A stretch of DNA of 9,651 nucleotides from Akkermansia sp. (GTDB lineage Bacteria; Verrucomicrobiota; Verrucomicrobiia; Verrucomicrobiales; Akkermansiaceae). Below the pieces are notes generated by a model. It was not told the origin of the DNA. It searched no databases and saw only the letters and a list, made by a program, of their open reading frames with translations. The first letter of the stretch is position 1; the number at the start of each line of letters is the position of its first letter. Shown here piece by piece: positions 1-5,967 of this stretch. The position numbers were made by a program, and so were the translations under genes. The stretch covers positions 1 through 9,651 of the forward strand of contig JAGBZE010000142.1 in assembly GCA_017628435.1 (NCBI GenBank), given 5' to 3'.

Positions 1-15
1 CATTAATCTCTTACT

Positions 16-21
16 TCTAAT
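16..21 (+). promoter_or_regulatory. -10 box of the bactofilin gene
   Basis: TCTAAT matches five of six bases of the sigma70 -10 consensus and ends six bases before the ATG at 28. The matching -35 would lie left of the window, so only half of the promoter is visible. With this spacing transcription would begin at or next to the start codon. No Shine-Dalgarno sequence is visible between the box and the ATG. Confidence 0.45.
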
Positions 22-27
22 CTGCTC

Positions 28-348
28 ATGAGCACGAACACTACTAACGTTCTTTCTTCCGGTATCGAGATTATCGGTTCCATCCGCTTCCAGAACGATA
101 TGCACATCGATGGTCATATCGAAGGCCAGATTGAGTCCGACACCGGTAAGGTGACCATCGGTGAGATGGCCAATATCAAAGGCGACATACACGCCGGCGA
201 GGTGCACATCTACGGTCGCGTAGAGGGCAACATTGAGAGCAACCGCTGTCACCTCAATGCCCAGTCCAATGTTTCCGGCGATATTACTACCGGTACGCTT
301 TCCATGGATGAGGGTGCCCGCCTCAGCGGCCGCGCTCAGATTGGCTAA
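28..348 (+). CDS. Bactofilin family protein (short, single-domain)
   Basis: The gene encodes 106 residues, essentially only the bactofilin (DUF583) core. The sequence is a run of short beta-strand repeats with glycine turns, for example GSIRF at 17-21, IDGHIEGQI at 27-35, GRVEGNIES at 63-71 and SGDITTG at 83-89. This is the pattern of the right-handed beta-helix that polymerises without nucleotide into cytoskeletal filaments or scaffolds. No membrane segment or signal peptide is present, so it should be cytoplasmic or on the inner face of the membrane. Bactofilins serve cell shape, local cell-wall synthesis or polar organisation, but nothing here says which. The ATG at 28 starts right after a -10-like box, and a hairpin terminator follows the stop by about 30 bases, so the gene looks monocistronic. 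It converges with the ATPase operon. Family assignment is secure; cellular role is unknown. Confidence 0.88.
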   Translation: MSTNTTNVLSSGIEIIGSIRFQNDMHIDGHIEGQIESDTGKVTIGEMANIKGDIHAGEVHIYGRVEGNIESNRCHLNAQSNVSGDITTGTLSMDEGARLSGRAQIG

Positions 349-377
349 AGCCAGTTGCAAGGAATTAACTGTATTTT

Positions 378-410
378 CCGGGCTGCTCCTTGGTGGGCAG
401 CCCGGTTTTT
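378..410 (+). terminator. Intrinsic terminator of the bactofilin gene
   Basis: A perfect 9-bp stem (CCGGGCTGC at 378-386 with GCAGCCCGG at 397-405) can be extended by a T-G and a C-G pair. It encloses a six-base loop and is followed directly by TTTTT. On the other strand the stem is followed by GGAAAATACAG rather than a T run, so it should act only on + transcripts. Confidence 0.9.
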
Positions 411-441
411 GATGCCGGAGCGGGGGGGGGCTTAATAGGAA

Positions 442-532
442 ACGATATCCAGCCCCTGCGGGGCTGGACGAAATCCGGGCGTTGCCCGGACGAAATCACT
501 GCGTGACGAAATCCTGACCTGCGGTCAGGACG
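442..532. repeat. Array of four different perfect hairpins joined by an ACGAAAT linker
   Basis: Four adjacent perfect inverted repeats, each with a three-base loop, are separated by the same heptamer. They are CCAGCCCC-TGC-GGGGCTGG (449-467), CCGGGC-GTT-GCCCGG (475-489), CAC-TGC-GTG (497-505) and CCTGACC-TGC-GGTCAGG (513-529). ACGAAAT occupies 468-474, 490-496 and 506-512; a variant, ACGATAT, precedes the first hairpin (442-448), and only ACG follows the last (530-532). Stem sequence and length (8, 6, 3 and 7 bp) differ completely, while linker and loop size are fixed. On the - strand, the sense of the ATPase mRNA, the unit is hairpin plus ATTTCGT. The stop codon of the ATPase gene (525-527) lies inside the fourth hairpin. 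Nine G residues (422-430) sit beside the array. No T run follows any stem, so these are not ordinary terminators. The function is unknown. Confidence 0.9.
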
Positions 533-1511
533 TGAGGCAGCCAGGGCAATTACGCACCCAGTGGCCGGGAGAGAGTTCCACCAGCTCCGGCGTGCGGTCG
601 GTGAGGCAGAGTTCTGCCTTGCCCACGATGTTGCGGGGGCGGAAGGCGCAGCCACGCACGGGTTCGCGCAGAGTGGGCGGTAGCCCGGGTATGGTCTGGA
701 GCCTGCTGCCTTTGTCTGCCGCGCTGGGGATGGACGCCATGAGTGAGCGGGTATAGGCATGCAGCGGGTGGCGGATGAGTTCCTCCGCCGGGGCGCTTTC
801 CACAATGCTGCCGGCATACATGACCTGAATGCGGTGGGCATACTGCCGCACCACGCCGAGGTCGTGGGTGATGAGAATGATGGCGGTGCCGAGTTCCTGC
901 TGGCGGGCGCGGAGGAGGTCGAGCACCTGTTTCTGCACGGTTACATCGAGCGCGGTGGTGGGTTCATCAGCAATGAGAATCTGCGGGCGGGTGATGAGCG
1001 CCATGGCAATCATCACGCGCTGGCGCATACCGCCGGAAAATTCGTGCGGGTAGGCCTTGGCTCGTTTTTCGGGCTCGGGTATGCCGGTGCGGGCCAGTTC
1101 CTCCACGGCCAGTCTGCGGGCTTCTCGCCAGCTGAGTCCCTGGTGCAGCACAAGCGGCTCCGCCACCTGGTCGCCAATGCACATGCAGGGGTTCAGGCAG
1201 GTCATGGGGTCCTGGAAAATCATGGAGATGCGCTTGCCTCGCAGTTTTGCGTGCTCCTTTTCCGGCGCGTGCAGCAGGTCGATGCCATCGAACCAGGCGT
1301 GGGACTCTTTGCCGATGCGGGCAGGAGGGCTGGGCAGCAGCCCCATGAGGGAGGAGCAGGTCACAGACTTGCCTGAGCCGGATTCGCCCACGATGCCCAG
1401 CGTTTCTCCGGCGTGCAGGTCAAAGGAAACATCGTTCACGGCATAATTCACCCCCGCGCGGGAGTGGAACTCGACCGTGAGGTCGCGTACCTGGAGCAGG
1501 GGGGCACTCAT
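525..1511 (-). CDS. Peptide ABC transporter ATP-binding protein (OppD/DppD type)
   Basis: The 328-residue protein is a complete OppD/DppD-family ATPase that would power uptake of peptides or similar solutes through a partner permease. Visible motifs in order are Walker A GESGSGKS (42-49), Q-loop Gln100, signature FSGGMRQR (158-165), Walker B LIADEP (179-184) and H-loop His216. The oligopeptide-transporter C-terminal extension follows from about 237, with IPGLPP at 274-279. In this extension the usual cysteine set (GCxFxxRC...C...C) appears as Cys288, Asn294, Cys302 and Cys322, so one conserved cysteine is replaced. The ATG overlaps the stop of the deaminase gene by four bases (ATGA), which indicates translational coupling. 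No permease, second ATPase or binding protein is in the window, so the partners must be elsewhere. The last codon (Ser) and the stop lie in the hairpin array, so the C terminus may have been altered by it. Substrate cannot be inferred. Confidence 0.9.
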   Translation of the reverse strand: MSAPLLQVRDLTVEFHSRAGVNYAVNDVSFDLHAGETLGIVGESGSGKSVTCSSLMGLLPSPPARIGKESHAWFDGIDLLHAPEKEHAKLRGKRISMIFQDPMTCLNPCMCIGDQVAEPLVLHQGLSWREARRLAVEELARTGIPEPEKRAKAYPHEFSGGMRQRVMIAMALITRPQILIADEPTTALDVTVQKQVLDLLRARQQELGTAIILITHDLGVVRQYAHRIQVMYAGSIVESAPAEELIRHPLHAYTRSLMASIPSAADKGSRLQTIPGLPPTLREPVRGCAFRPRNIVGKAELCLTDRTPELVELSPGHWVRNCPGCLTS

Positions 1512-2002
1512 TTTGCCTGTTCGGGAGACTCGTTCTGCTCACAGTTGCAAGGCTCCTTGCTTGCTACCAGCGGGAACTGGGAGAAGAGCGGGTAATCATC
1601 CACCTTGATGAGGTCTACTCCGTACATCTCCGCAATGGCCGGAGCCTGGGAGGCGGCGTAGTCCTCACCGTAGTAAATGGTTTTTACACCGTGGGCGCAA
1701 AGTGCCTGCATGCACGAGGTGCAGGGCATGGTGGTGCAGGCCACGATTTTGGCCTCTCCTCGCTTGAACAGGCTGCACAGGTTGATTTCTGCATGCAGCA
1801 TGAACTTCTGCCGCTCATTGCGCGAGGCCCAGAAACCCTCCGGTGCATCGAAGCCGGGGAAAAGCCCATTGTATGCCGTACCGATAACGCGGTTATCCTT
1901 ATCCAGAGCGGCGGCGCCCACCTTGCGGTAGGGGTCTTCGGAGCGCAGGGCGGCCACATGGGCCAGAGCCATCACATACTGTGGTATCGGCAAGCGGTTC
2001 AT
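1508..2002 (-). CDS. dCMP deaminase-like zinc deaminase (ComEB family)
   Basis: The 164-residue protein has the cytidine/deoxycytidylate deaminase fold signature. His70 and Glu72 (HAEINLC) supply a zinc ligand and the catalytic proton shuttle, and Cys94 and Cys97 (PCTSC) complete the zinc site. The family deaminates dCMP to dUMP for dTTP synthesis. Paralogues are also annotated as ComEB in competence loci, and no competence genes are seen here. An Asn-Gly pair at 45-46 fits the substrate-binding region. A Cys/Glu-rich tail after about 148 (PCNCEQ) lies beyond the domain. The ATG at 2002 is preceded by a TATCAT box ending six bases upstream and by no Shine-Dalgarno sequence. The gene is first in an operon with the overlapping ABC ATPase gene, although no functional link between them is obvious. 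Exact substrate is an inference from the family. Confidence 0.82.
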   Translation of the reverse strand: MNRLPIPQYVMALAHVAALRSEDPYRKVGAAALDKDNRVIGTAYNGLFPGFDAPEGFWASRNERQKFMLHAEINLCSLFKRGEAKIVACTTMPCTSCMQALCAHGVKTIYYGEDYAASQAPAIAEMYGVDLIKVDDYPLFSQFPLVASKEPCNCEQNESPEQAK

Positions 2003-2008
2003 GCGGGT

Positions 2009-2036
2009 ATGATAGCATATTGCCCCCTCATTGCAA
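2009..2036 (-). promoter_or_regulatory. Promoter of the deaminase-ATPase operon
   Basis: Read on the - strand, TTGCAA (2036-2031) and TATCAT (2014-2009) are separated by 16 bases. The -10 box ends six bases before the ATG at 2002, which predicts a leaderless transcript. This lies in the 122-bp divergent gap shared with the M42 peptidase gene. A 5-bp inverted repeat (CTGAC 2051-2055, GTCAG 2069-2073) lies between the two promoters and could be an operator, but it is short. Confidence 0.55.
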
Positions 2037-2088
2037 GGTGTTTCGCGCTCCTGACGGCAGAAAATACTGTCAGAAAGTTAGTCTGCCC

Positions 2089-2117
2089 TTGCCAAGCGGG
2101 GTGGAAAGGAGTAAAGT
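2089..2117 (+). promoter_or_regulatory. Promoter of the M42 peptidase gene
   Basis: TTGCCA (2089-2094) and TAAAGT (2112-2117) are separated by 17 bases, and the -10 box ends seven bases before the ATG at 2125. An AAAGGAG purine run (2105-2111) looks like a Shine-Dalgarno sequence, but it lies 13 bases from the ATG and inside the promoter spacer. It would therefore not be in the mRNA if this promoter is used. Confidence 0.5.
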
Positions 2118-2124
2118 AGGCGCC

Positions 2125-3261
2125 ATGAACATCCAGCTCTTCAAAGACCTGTGTGAGGCAACCGGGGCTCCCGGTTTCGAGTATGGCATCCGCGACCTGG
2201 TTATCAGCCAGATGACCCCGCTGGCAGATGATATCAAGGTGGACAATGTGGGCAACGTTGTGGCCCTTATCAAGGGTAAGAGCTCTGAGAAGAGCATCAT
2301 GTGCGCTGCCCACATGGACGAAATCGGTTTCATTGTGCGCCATATCGATGATAATGGCTTTATCCGCATCCTTCCCCTGGGTGGGTTTGACCCCAAGACG
2401 CTCACCGCTCAGCGTGTGACGGTGCACGGCACCAAGGATCTGCCCGGCTGCATGGGCGTGAAGCCTATCCACGTAATGAGCCCTGATGAGCGCACCAAGA
2501 TGCCCCAGGTGACTGATTATGTGGTGGACCTCGGCCTGAGCAAGGAAGAGGTGGAGAAGTATGTCTCCATCGGTGATTCCATTACCCGCGTGGGCGACCT
2601 TGTGGAAATGGGTGATTGCCTGAATGTGAAGAGTATCGATAACCGCGGCGGCTGCTACATGCTGATTGAGGCTGTGCGCGCCATCAAGGAAAGCGGCAAC
2701 CTGCCGGACTATGACCTGTACGCCGTATTCACCGTGCAGGAGGAAGTGGGTCTGCGTGGTGCACACGCTGCTACGCTTGCTATTAACCCCGATTTCGCTT
2801 TCGCTCTGGACGTGACCATCGCTTTCGATACCCCCGGCAGCGGCGCTCACGATAAGTGCACCGTACTGGGCAAGGGTACGGCTGTGAAGGTGTACGACGG
2901 TACTCTTATCACCGATCCCCGCATGGTGAAGTTCATGACGGCACTCTGCCAGGAGAACGAGATTCCCTACCAGCTGGAACTGCTGGCCGCTGGCGGTACA
3001 GATGCCGGTGCTATGCAGAAGTTCACCGCTGGTGGCTCTGTGACCGGTGCTATCTCCATTCCCGTGCGCAATGTGCACCAGAGCATCGAAATGGCCCACA
3101 AGGTGGACATCGATGCCAGCGTGAACCTGCTCACCGCCTGCTTCACGTCTCTGACCCGCTGGGACTGGAGCTGGAAGCAGATGAACCGCACCCTGGCTCC
3201 CAAGGCTGATTGCACGGAGGCTGCTCCCAAGAAGAAGTGCTGCTGCCGCAAGAAGAAGTAA
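2125..3261 (+). CDS. M42 family metallopeptidase (glutamyl aminopeptidase/deblocking type)
   Basis: The 378-residue protein is a complete M42 cytosolic aminopeptidase of the PepA/FrvX/TET group, which forms large self-compartmentalised shells and trims peptides from the N terminus. The two-zinc site is readable: His63 and Asp65 in AAHMDEIGF, bridging Asp172 in SIDNRGG, catalytic Glu206 followed by Glu207 in VQEEVGLRG, Asp229 in ALDV, and His318 in NVHQS. A longer open frame reaches back to 1981, but the ATG at 2125 gives the normal family N terminus (LFKDLCEATGAPGFEYG) and follows a well-placed promoter. Family homology ends near residue 350. The remaining tail contains PKADCTEAAPKKK and three consecutive cysteines (372-374) between lysine clusters, which is not part of the M42 fold. 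A peptide-transport ATPase lies in the divergent operon, so a shared role in peptide use is possible but only inferred. Confidence 0.92.
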   Translation: MNIQLFKDLCEATGAPGFEYGIRDLVISQMTPLADDIKVDNVGNVVALIKGKSSEKSIMCAAHMDEIGFIVRHIDDNGFIRILPLGGFDPKTLTAQRVTVHGTKDLPGCMGVKPIHVMSPDERTKMPQVTDYVVDLGLSKEEVEKYVSIGDSITRVGDLVEMGDCLNVKSIDNRGGCYMLIEAVRAIKESGNLPDYDLYAVFTVQEEVGLRGAHAATLAINPDFAFALDVTIAFDTPGSGAHDKCTVLGKGTAVKVYDGTLITDPRMVKFMTALCQENEIPYQLELLAAGGTDAGAMQKFTAGGSVTGAISIPVRNVHQSIEMAHKVDIDASVNLLTACFTSLTRWDWSWKQMNRTLAPKADCTEAAPKKKCCCRKKK

Positions 3262-3280
3262 AGAGCGCTGAAGCTTATAG

Positions 3281-3317
3281 AAAAGGCGTGCATCGGAATT
3301 CGATGCACGCCTTTTTT
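3281..3317. terminator. Bidirectional terminator between the convergent M42 and coiled-coil genes
   Basis: A perfect 15-bp stem (AAAAGGCGTGCATCG at 3281-3295 with its complement at 3301-3315) has a GAATT loop and a T run through 3317. The A run on the left side gives a T run on the - strand, so it can end both the M42 transcript and the - strand transcript that stops at 3336. Confidence 0.93.
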
Positions 3318-3335
3318 GCAGAATGTATGAACTAA

Positions 3336-4433
3336 TCATTCCCCGATGGGAAGAGCCTCAACGGGAGCCTGCCATGAGCCGTCATCCTCCGGGATGATGC
3401 TCTCAGCCTCAGCATTAGAGCGGTTGCGGGCTGCGCCTGTGTCCACAGTGGGCGTGCCGGCTTCCGGCTCATAATTCTGTTCTGCCGCCTGCTGCGCAGC
3501 CCTTCGGGGGCTGATAATCTTACCTTGGCGGCGCTTGCGGGGGGCAGGTGTGCCATCGGCGGTTTCAAAATCCGTCATGTCCACCATATCATCCACGCCG
3601 AAGGCATAGCGCACTATATCGGGCAGGTTATCTTTCACCAGTTGGGAAGTCGGGAAGCAGACCTGACCGTTAGGAGTGCGCAGGGTGATGCGGCCGCCTT
3701 CCAGACGGTGAACCGTGGCGTTGGCATAGGCCTTGCCATTGGTGGTGGATACATTGCCGATGGGGAGCCCCACAAGCATGCTCCTGGCTATACTGCGGGA
3801 GGTTTTGTCTTCCTGGCGGATTTCGCGCTGAAGAGATTGAATGCGTCCTTTCTCGTTGGCGATACCTCGTTGCTCGTCAGCAATGCGACTCTTGATTTCA
3901 GCCAGCTGGCGCTCCAGGTAATTGAGGCGGCCGACCATGTGCAGCTGCTCGTCTGCCTTGTAGGCTGCATCGCGAAGCTGTTCGTGCTGCTTGCAGAGCT
4001 CCAGATACTCATTCTGGGCAATTTCCAGCGGTGATGGGACATGGTATGCCTTCATCTGCTGGTGCACATACCAGGCTCCGCCGCCGATGGCACCCATGAG
4101 CATCATGACCAGCAGGGTGTCCAGGAAGACCGCACCCCAGCCGCCGGATTTCTTCTTGCTGTCGGCCGTCCTGGTCTCTGCCGGAGTCGGCTGCTGCTTT
4201 TCCTCCTTTGCCTCAGGGGTGGAGGAAACGGTTGCAGGCTTGGGGGCAGGGGCTGGCTGTTGTGCTGGCTTTGGCTCAGGTGTGGGGGCCGGTGCAGACT
4301 TTGCAGCCGGTGCCGGTTGCTGGCTTGCCACGGGGGTGGGAACAGTGTTCTGCGGACGGGGAGATGTGGGCTTGTCACCCCAGGTCAGGGTGATTTTGCC
4401 CTGCGTGTCCTTGGATTGGGGAACCTGGCTCAT
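3336..4433 (-). CDS. Single-pass membrane protein with Pro/Ala-rich N terminus and coiled coil
   Basis: The 365-residue protein belongs to no family I recognise. Residues about 30-90 are a low-complexity Pro/Ala/Lys linker with repeated PAPAPKP-like units. A basic patch (KKK, 93-95) precedes one hydrophobic segment (about 99-123, GGWGAVFLDTLLVMMLMGAIGGGAWYV written in part: LLVMMLMGAIGGG). Residues about 135-215 are a charged heptad-rich coiled coil, then a small domain follows (about 235-290, with ATVHRLEGGRITLRTPNG). The tail is polar, with a basic stretch near 299-311. The basic patch before the helix suggests the N terminus stays in the cytoplasm and the coiled coil lies in the periplasm. 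The ATG overlaps the stop of the lipoprotein gene by four bases, so the two are translationally coupled and probably work together, perhaps as an inner-membrane/lipoprotein scaffold. TolA-like or cell-division-like roles are possible but unsupported. Confidence 0.72.
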   Translation of the reverse strand: MSQVPQSKDTQGKITLTWGDKPTSPRPQNTVPTPVASQQPAPAAKSAPAPTPEPKPAQQPAPAPKPATVSSTPEAKEEKQQPTPAETRTADSKKKSGGWGAVFLDTLLVMMLMGAIGGGAWYVHQQMKAYHVPSPLEIAQNEYLELCKQHEQLRDAAYKADEQLHMVGRLNYLERQLAEIKSRIADEQRGIANEKGRIQSLQREIRQEDKTSRSIARSMLVGLPIGNVSTTNGKAYANATVHRLEGGRITLRTPNGQVCFPTSQLVKDNLPDIVRYAFGVDDMVDMTDFETADGTPAPRKRRQGKIISPRRAAQQAAEQNYEPEAGTPTVDTGAARNRSNAEAESIIPEDDGSWQAPVEALPIGE

Positions 4434-4804
4434 GAGCGTTTATGAAGGTTGGCGGTTTCACTCTGAAGCATGCGGAAGCTGGTGCGGAAGGCATCCAGAC
4501 GGTCTTGCAGCTGGATGACGCGGAGTTTGGCTTCTGTTTGTTCCCGTTTGAGCTTCTTGAGCTCATTGAGAGCGCCGGCCAGTTCCTGCTCCTTGGCCTC
4601 GATATTTTCAGCGAGTACGGGTTCGGTTTCGCCCGCCTGTTTGATGAGTTTCTGCATGCTGGCGATTTCCCGGCGCATGTTGGCATTCTGTTCATGGGCC
4701 AGGCGCAGTTGTTCCGGGTTATCGGCTTGCGGGTAGCAGCTGCTCAGTGCCACAGAAAGCACTGTGCAGGCGCACAAGCGGGAAAATGTTGAGAGATGAT
4801 TCAC
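4430..4804 (-). CDS. Small coiled-coil lipoprotein
   Basis: The 124-residue protein starts with GTG at 4804. It has a short lipoprotein signal peptide (hydrophobic stretch 10-21, lipobox LSSC with acylated Cys23). The rest, about 32-120, is almost entirely a charged alpha-helical coiled coil without prolines except near the start and residue 62. The residue after the cysteine is Tyr, not Asp, so by the E. coli sorting rule it would go to the outer membrane; whether this rule applies here is uncertain. I do not recognise a family. The gene heads a two-gene unit with the coiled-coil membrane protein (4-base overlap), and the two coiled coils could pair across the periplasm. The GTG start is favoured because a TTGACG/TATGAT promoter ends six bases before it. 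Confidence 0.72.
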   Translation of the reverse strand: MNHLSTFSRLCACTVLSVALSSCYPQADNPEQLRLAHEQNANMRREIASMQKLIKQAGETEPVLAENIEAKEQELAGALNELKKLKREQTEAKLRVIQLQDRLDAFRTSFRMLQSETANLHKRS

Positions 4805-4810
4805 GCTCTC

Positions 4811-4838
4811 ATCATACCCTCAAATCGGTTTGCGTCAA
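4811..4838 (-). promoter_or_regulatory. Promoter of the lipoprotein/coiled-coil operon
   Basis: On the - strand TTGACG (4838-4833) and TATGAT (4816-4811) are separated by 16 bases. The -10 box ends six bases before the GTG at 4804, so the transcript should be leaderless or nearly so. The promoter sits in the 46-bp gap after the methyltransferase gene, so the lipoprotein unit can be expressed on its own. Confidence 0.65.
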
Positions 4839-4850
4839 GCTTGTTCTGCG

Positions 4851-5960
4851 TCACTTTCTGAGCAGAAACAGATATTCTTTCACCGAGAGTGCCCGGGACC
4901 TCAGATTGCGGCAGCCGCGGAAGGTAGCGTAATCTGTCTGCATGAGCTGCACTTGCCCGTGGCGCTGCAACAGGGCCTGCATTTCCGGCAGGGAAACAAA
5001 GCCCTCAGAGTTGTAGGAGATGAGCACGAATCGGGCGGGCAGGGTGCTCAGCAGAGCATCCAGCGCTTCCTGCACCTGGTTGCGCTTGTTGTATGCAGAG
5101 CGGTTCCAATCCCGCGGAATGCCGGATACTGCTGATATCTGCCCAGGTTTCTGGTAGCGAAGAATCATGTTCAGCATGAAGTAATTGGAGCCGTAGGGGT
5201 GCTGGTTGTATGGTGGGTCAAGATAGGCCAGGTCAATTTCCGGCAGGCTGGCGGCTGCGGCGCAGGCATCGTTCTGCAGCACGTGGAGCTCGCAATCGAA
5301 CCGGGAGAAAACAGGCAAGGGCAGCGCTATGGGGGCCATGATGCGCTGCAGGGCATTGGCCGCGCGCCCGCCGAACTTGCCCACGCCGTTGGAGTCCTTG
5401 TAAAAGCCCTTGAAGATACCTGCCGTATTGGTGTGCACGGAGGCCTCACTGAGCAGAGGCGCCAGGAAGAAGGGTTGCACCTCCGTCGGCAGCTGGCCGA
5501 TGAGCTGGCGAGCTGTGTCCAGATACACCGCATTGCGGCGGGTGTAGAATACGCGCTCTCCGCGGCGGATGCATGCATCATCCTGCGGGGCATACAGCTC
5601 TGCCAGCAATCCAGGGGTGGGATTTGCCTCTATCTGCCGCAGCAAATCGGCATGCAGCTCTGGCAGCCCCGCAGCCTGCACCGCTTCGCTGTTTGCCAGA
5701 TAGCATGTGTTCAACACCCGGGCATAATCTTCCAGGTCATTGGTGTACAAGGCATCTGCATGCTGCTTGAGGTAACGGCTCACAATGCCGCTGCCTGAAA
5801 AGGCATCAAAGCAACGCAGTTTGCGCCCGCCCAACTGCCGCCGCACCTCGTTCACCGCCTGCCCGATGAAATCGAGCAGACGCCGCTTGTTCCCCAGGTA
5901 GGTGATAAGCTGCTCCTGGAGATACCTTGGGTCTTCCCCTGCTGGCGGCGTGCCTTTCAT
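4851..5960 (-). CDS. D12-class DNA adenine N6-methyltransferase, orphan
   Basis: Starting at ATG 5960 the protein has 369 residues. It carries the D12 adenine-methyltransferase layout: a motif X-like YLGNKRRLL (21-29), motif I FDAFSGSG for AdoMet binding (51-58), and catalytic motif IV DPPY (248-251) in LAYLDPPYNQHPYGSNY. Between motifs I and IV lies a long target-recognition segment with GIFKGFYKDSNGVGKFGG. The enzyme should transfer a methyl group from AdoMet to the N6 of adenine in a specific DNA site. The frame continues upstream to a TTG at 5996, but that TTG is part of a -35 box and the -10 box lies between it and the ATG, so 5960 is the better start. No restriction endonuclease or specificity subunit is adjacent. 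It may be a solitary regulatory or anti-restriction methylase, or the remnant of a restriction-modification pair. The target sequence cannot be read from here. Confidence 0.85.
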   Translation of the reverse strand: MKGTPPAGEDPRYLQEQLITYLGNKRRLLDFIGQAVNEVRRQLGGRKLRCFDAFSGSGIVSRYLKQHADALYTNDLEDYARVLNTCYLANSEAVQAAGLPELHADLLRQIEANPTPGLLAELYAPQDDACIRRGERVFYTRRNAVYLDTARQLIGQLPTEVQPFFLAPLLSEASVHTNTAGIFKGFYKDSNGVGKFGGRAANALQRIMAPIALPLPVFSRFDCELHVLQNDACAAAASLPEIDLAYLDPPYNQHPYGSNYFMLNMILRYQKPGQISAVSGIPRDWNRSAYNKRNQVQEALDALLSTLPARFVLISYNSEGFVSLPEMQALLQRHGQVQLMQTDYATFRGCRNLRSRALSVKEYLFLLRK

Positions 5961-5967
5961 TGCGCCA

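Noticed and set aside
442..532. CRISPR array
   Set aside because: The constant element is only 7 bases and the variable parts are 9-19 base perfect palindromes, so neither repeat nor spacer sizes fit. No cas gene is present.
442..532. Classical intrinsic terminators for the ATPase operon
   Set aside because: No stem in the array is followed by a T run in the direction of transcription. Transcript ends could still form there by another route.
365..841. Open frame of 158 residues on the - strand across the hairpin array
   Set aside because: It overlaps the OppD-type gene in another frame and is Arg/Pro/Ser-rich without domains. It is open only because of high GC.
2105..2111. AAAGGAG as ribosome binding site of the M42 gene
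   Set aside because: It is 13 bases from the ATG and falls inside the spacer of the predicted promoter, so it would not be transcribed if that promoter is used.
2317..2323. Another ACGAAAT copy inside the M42 gene
   Set aside because: It is a single heptamer in the conserved MDEIGF coding motif, without flanking hairpins, so it is a chance match.
1999..3339. A 446-residue open frame on the - strand, entirely antisense to the M42 peptidase gene
   Set aside because: The + strand frame contains all M42 metal ligands. The antisense product is His/Ala/Leu-rich with no recognisable domain, as expected for a mirror of a codon-biased GC-rich gene.
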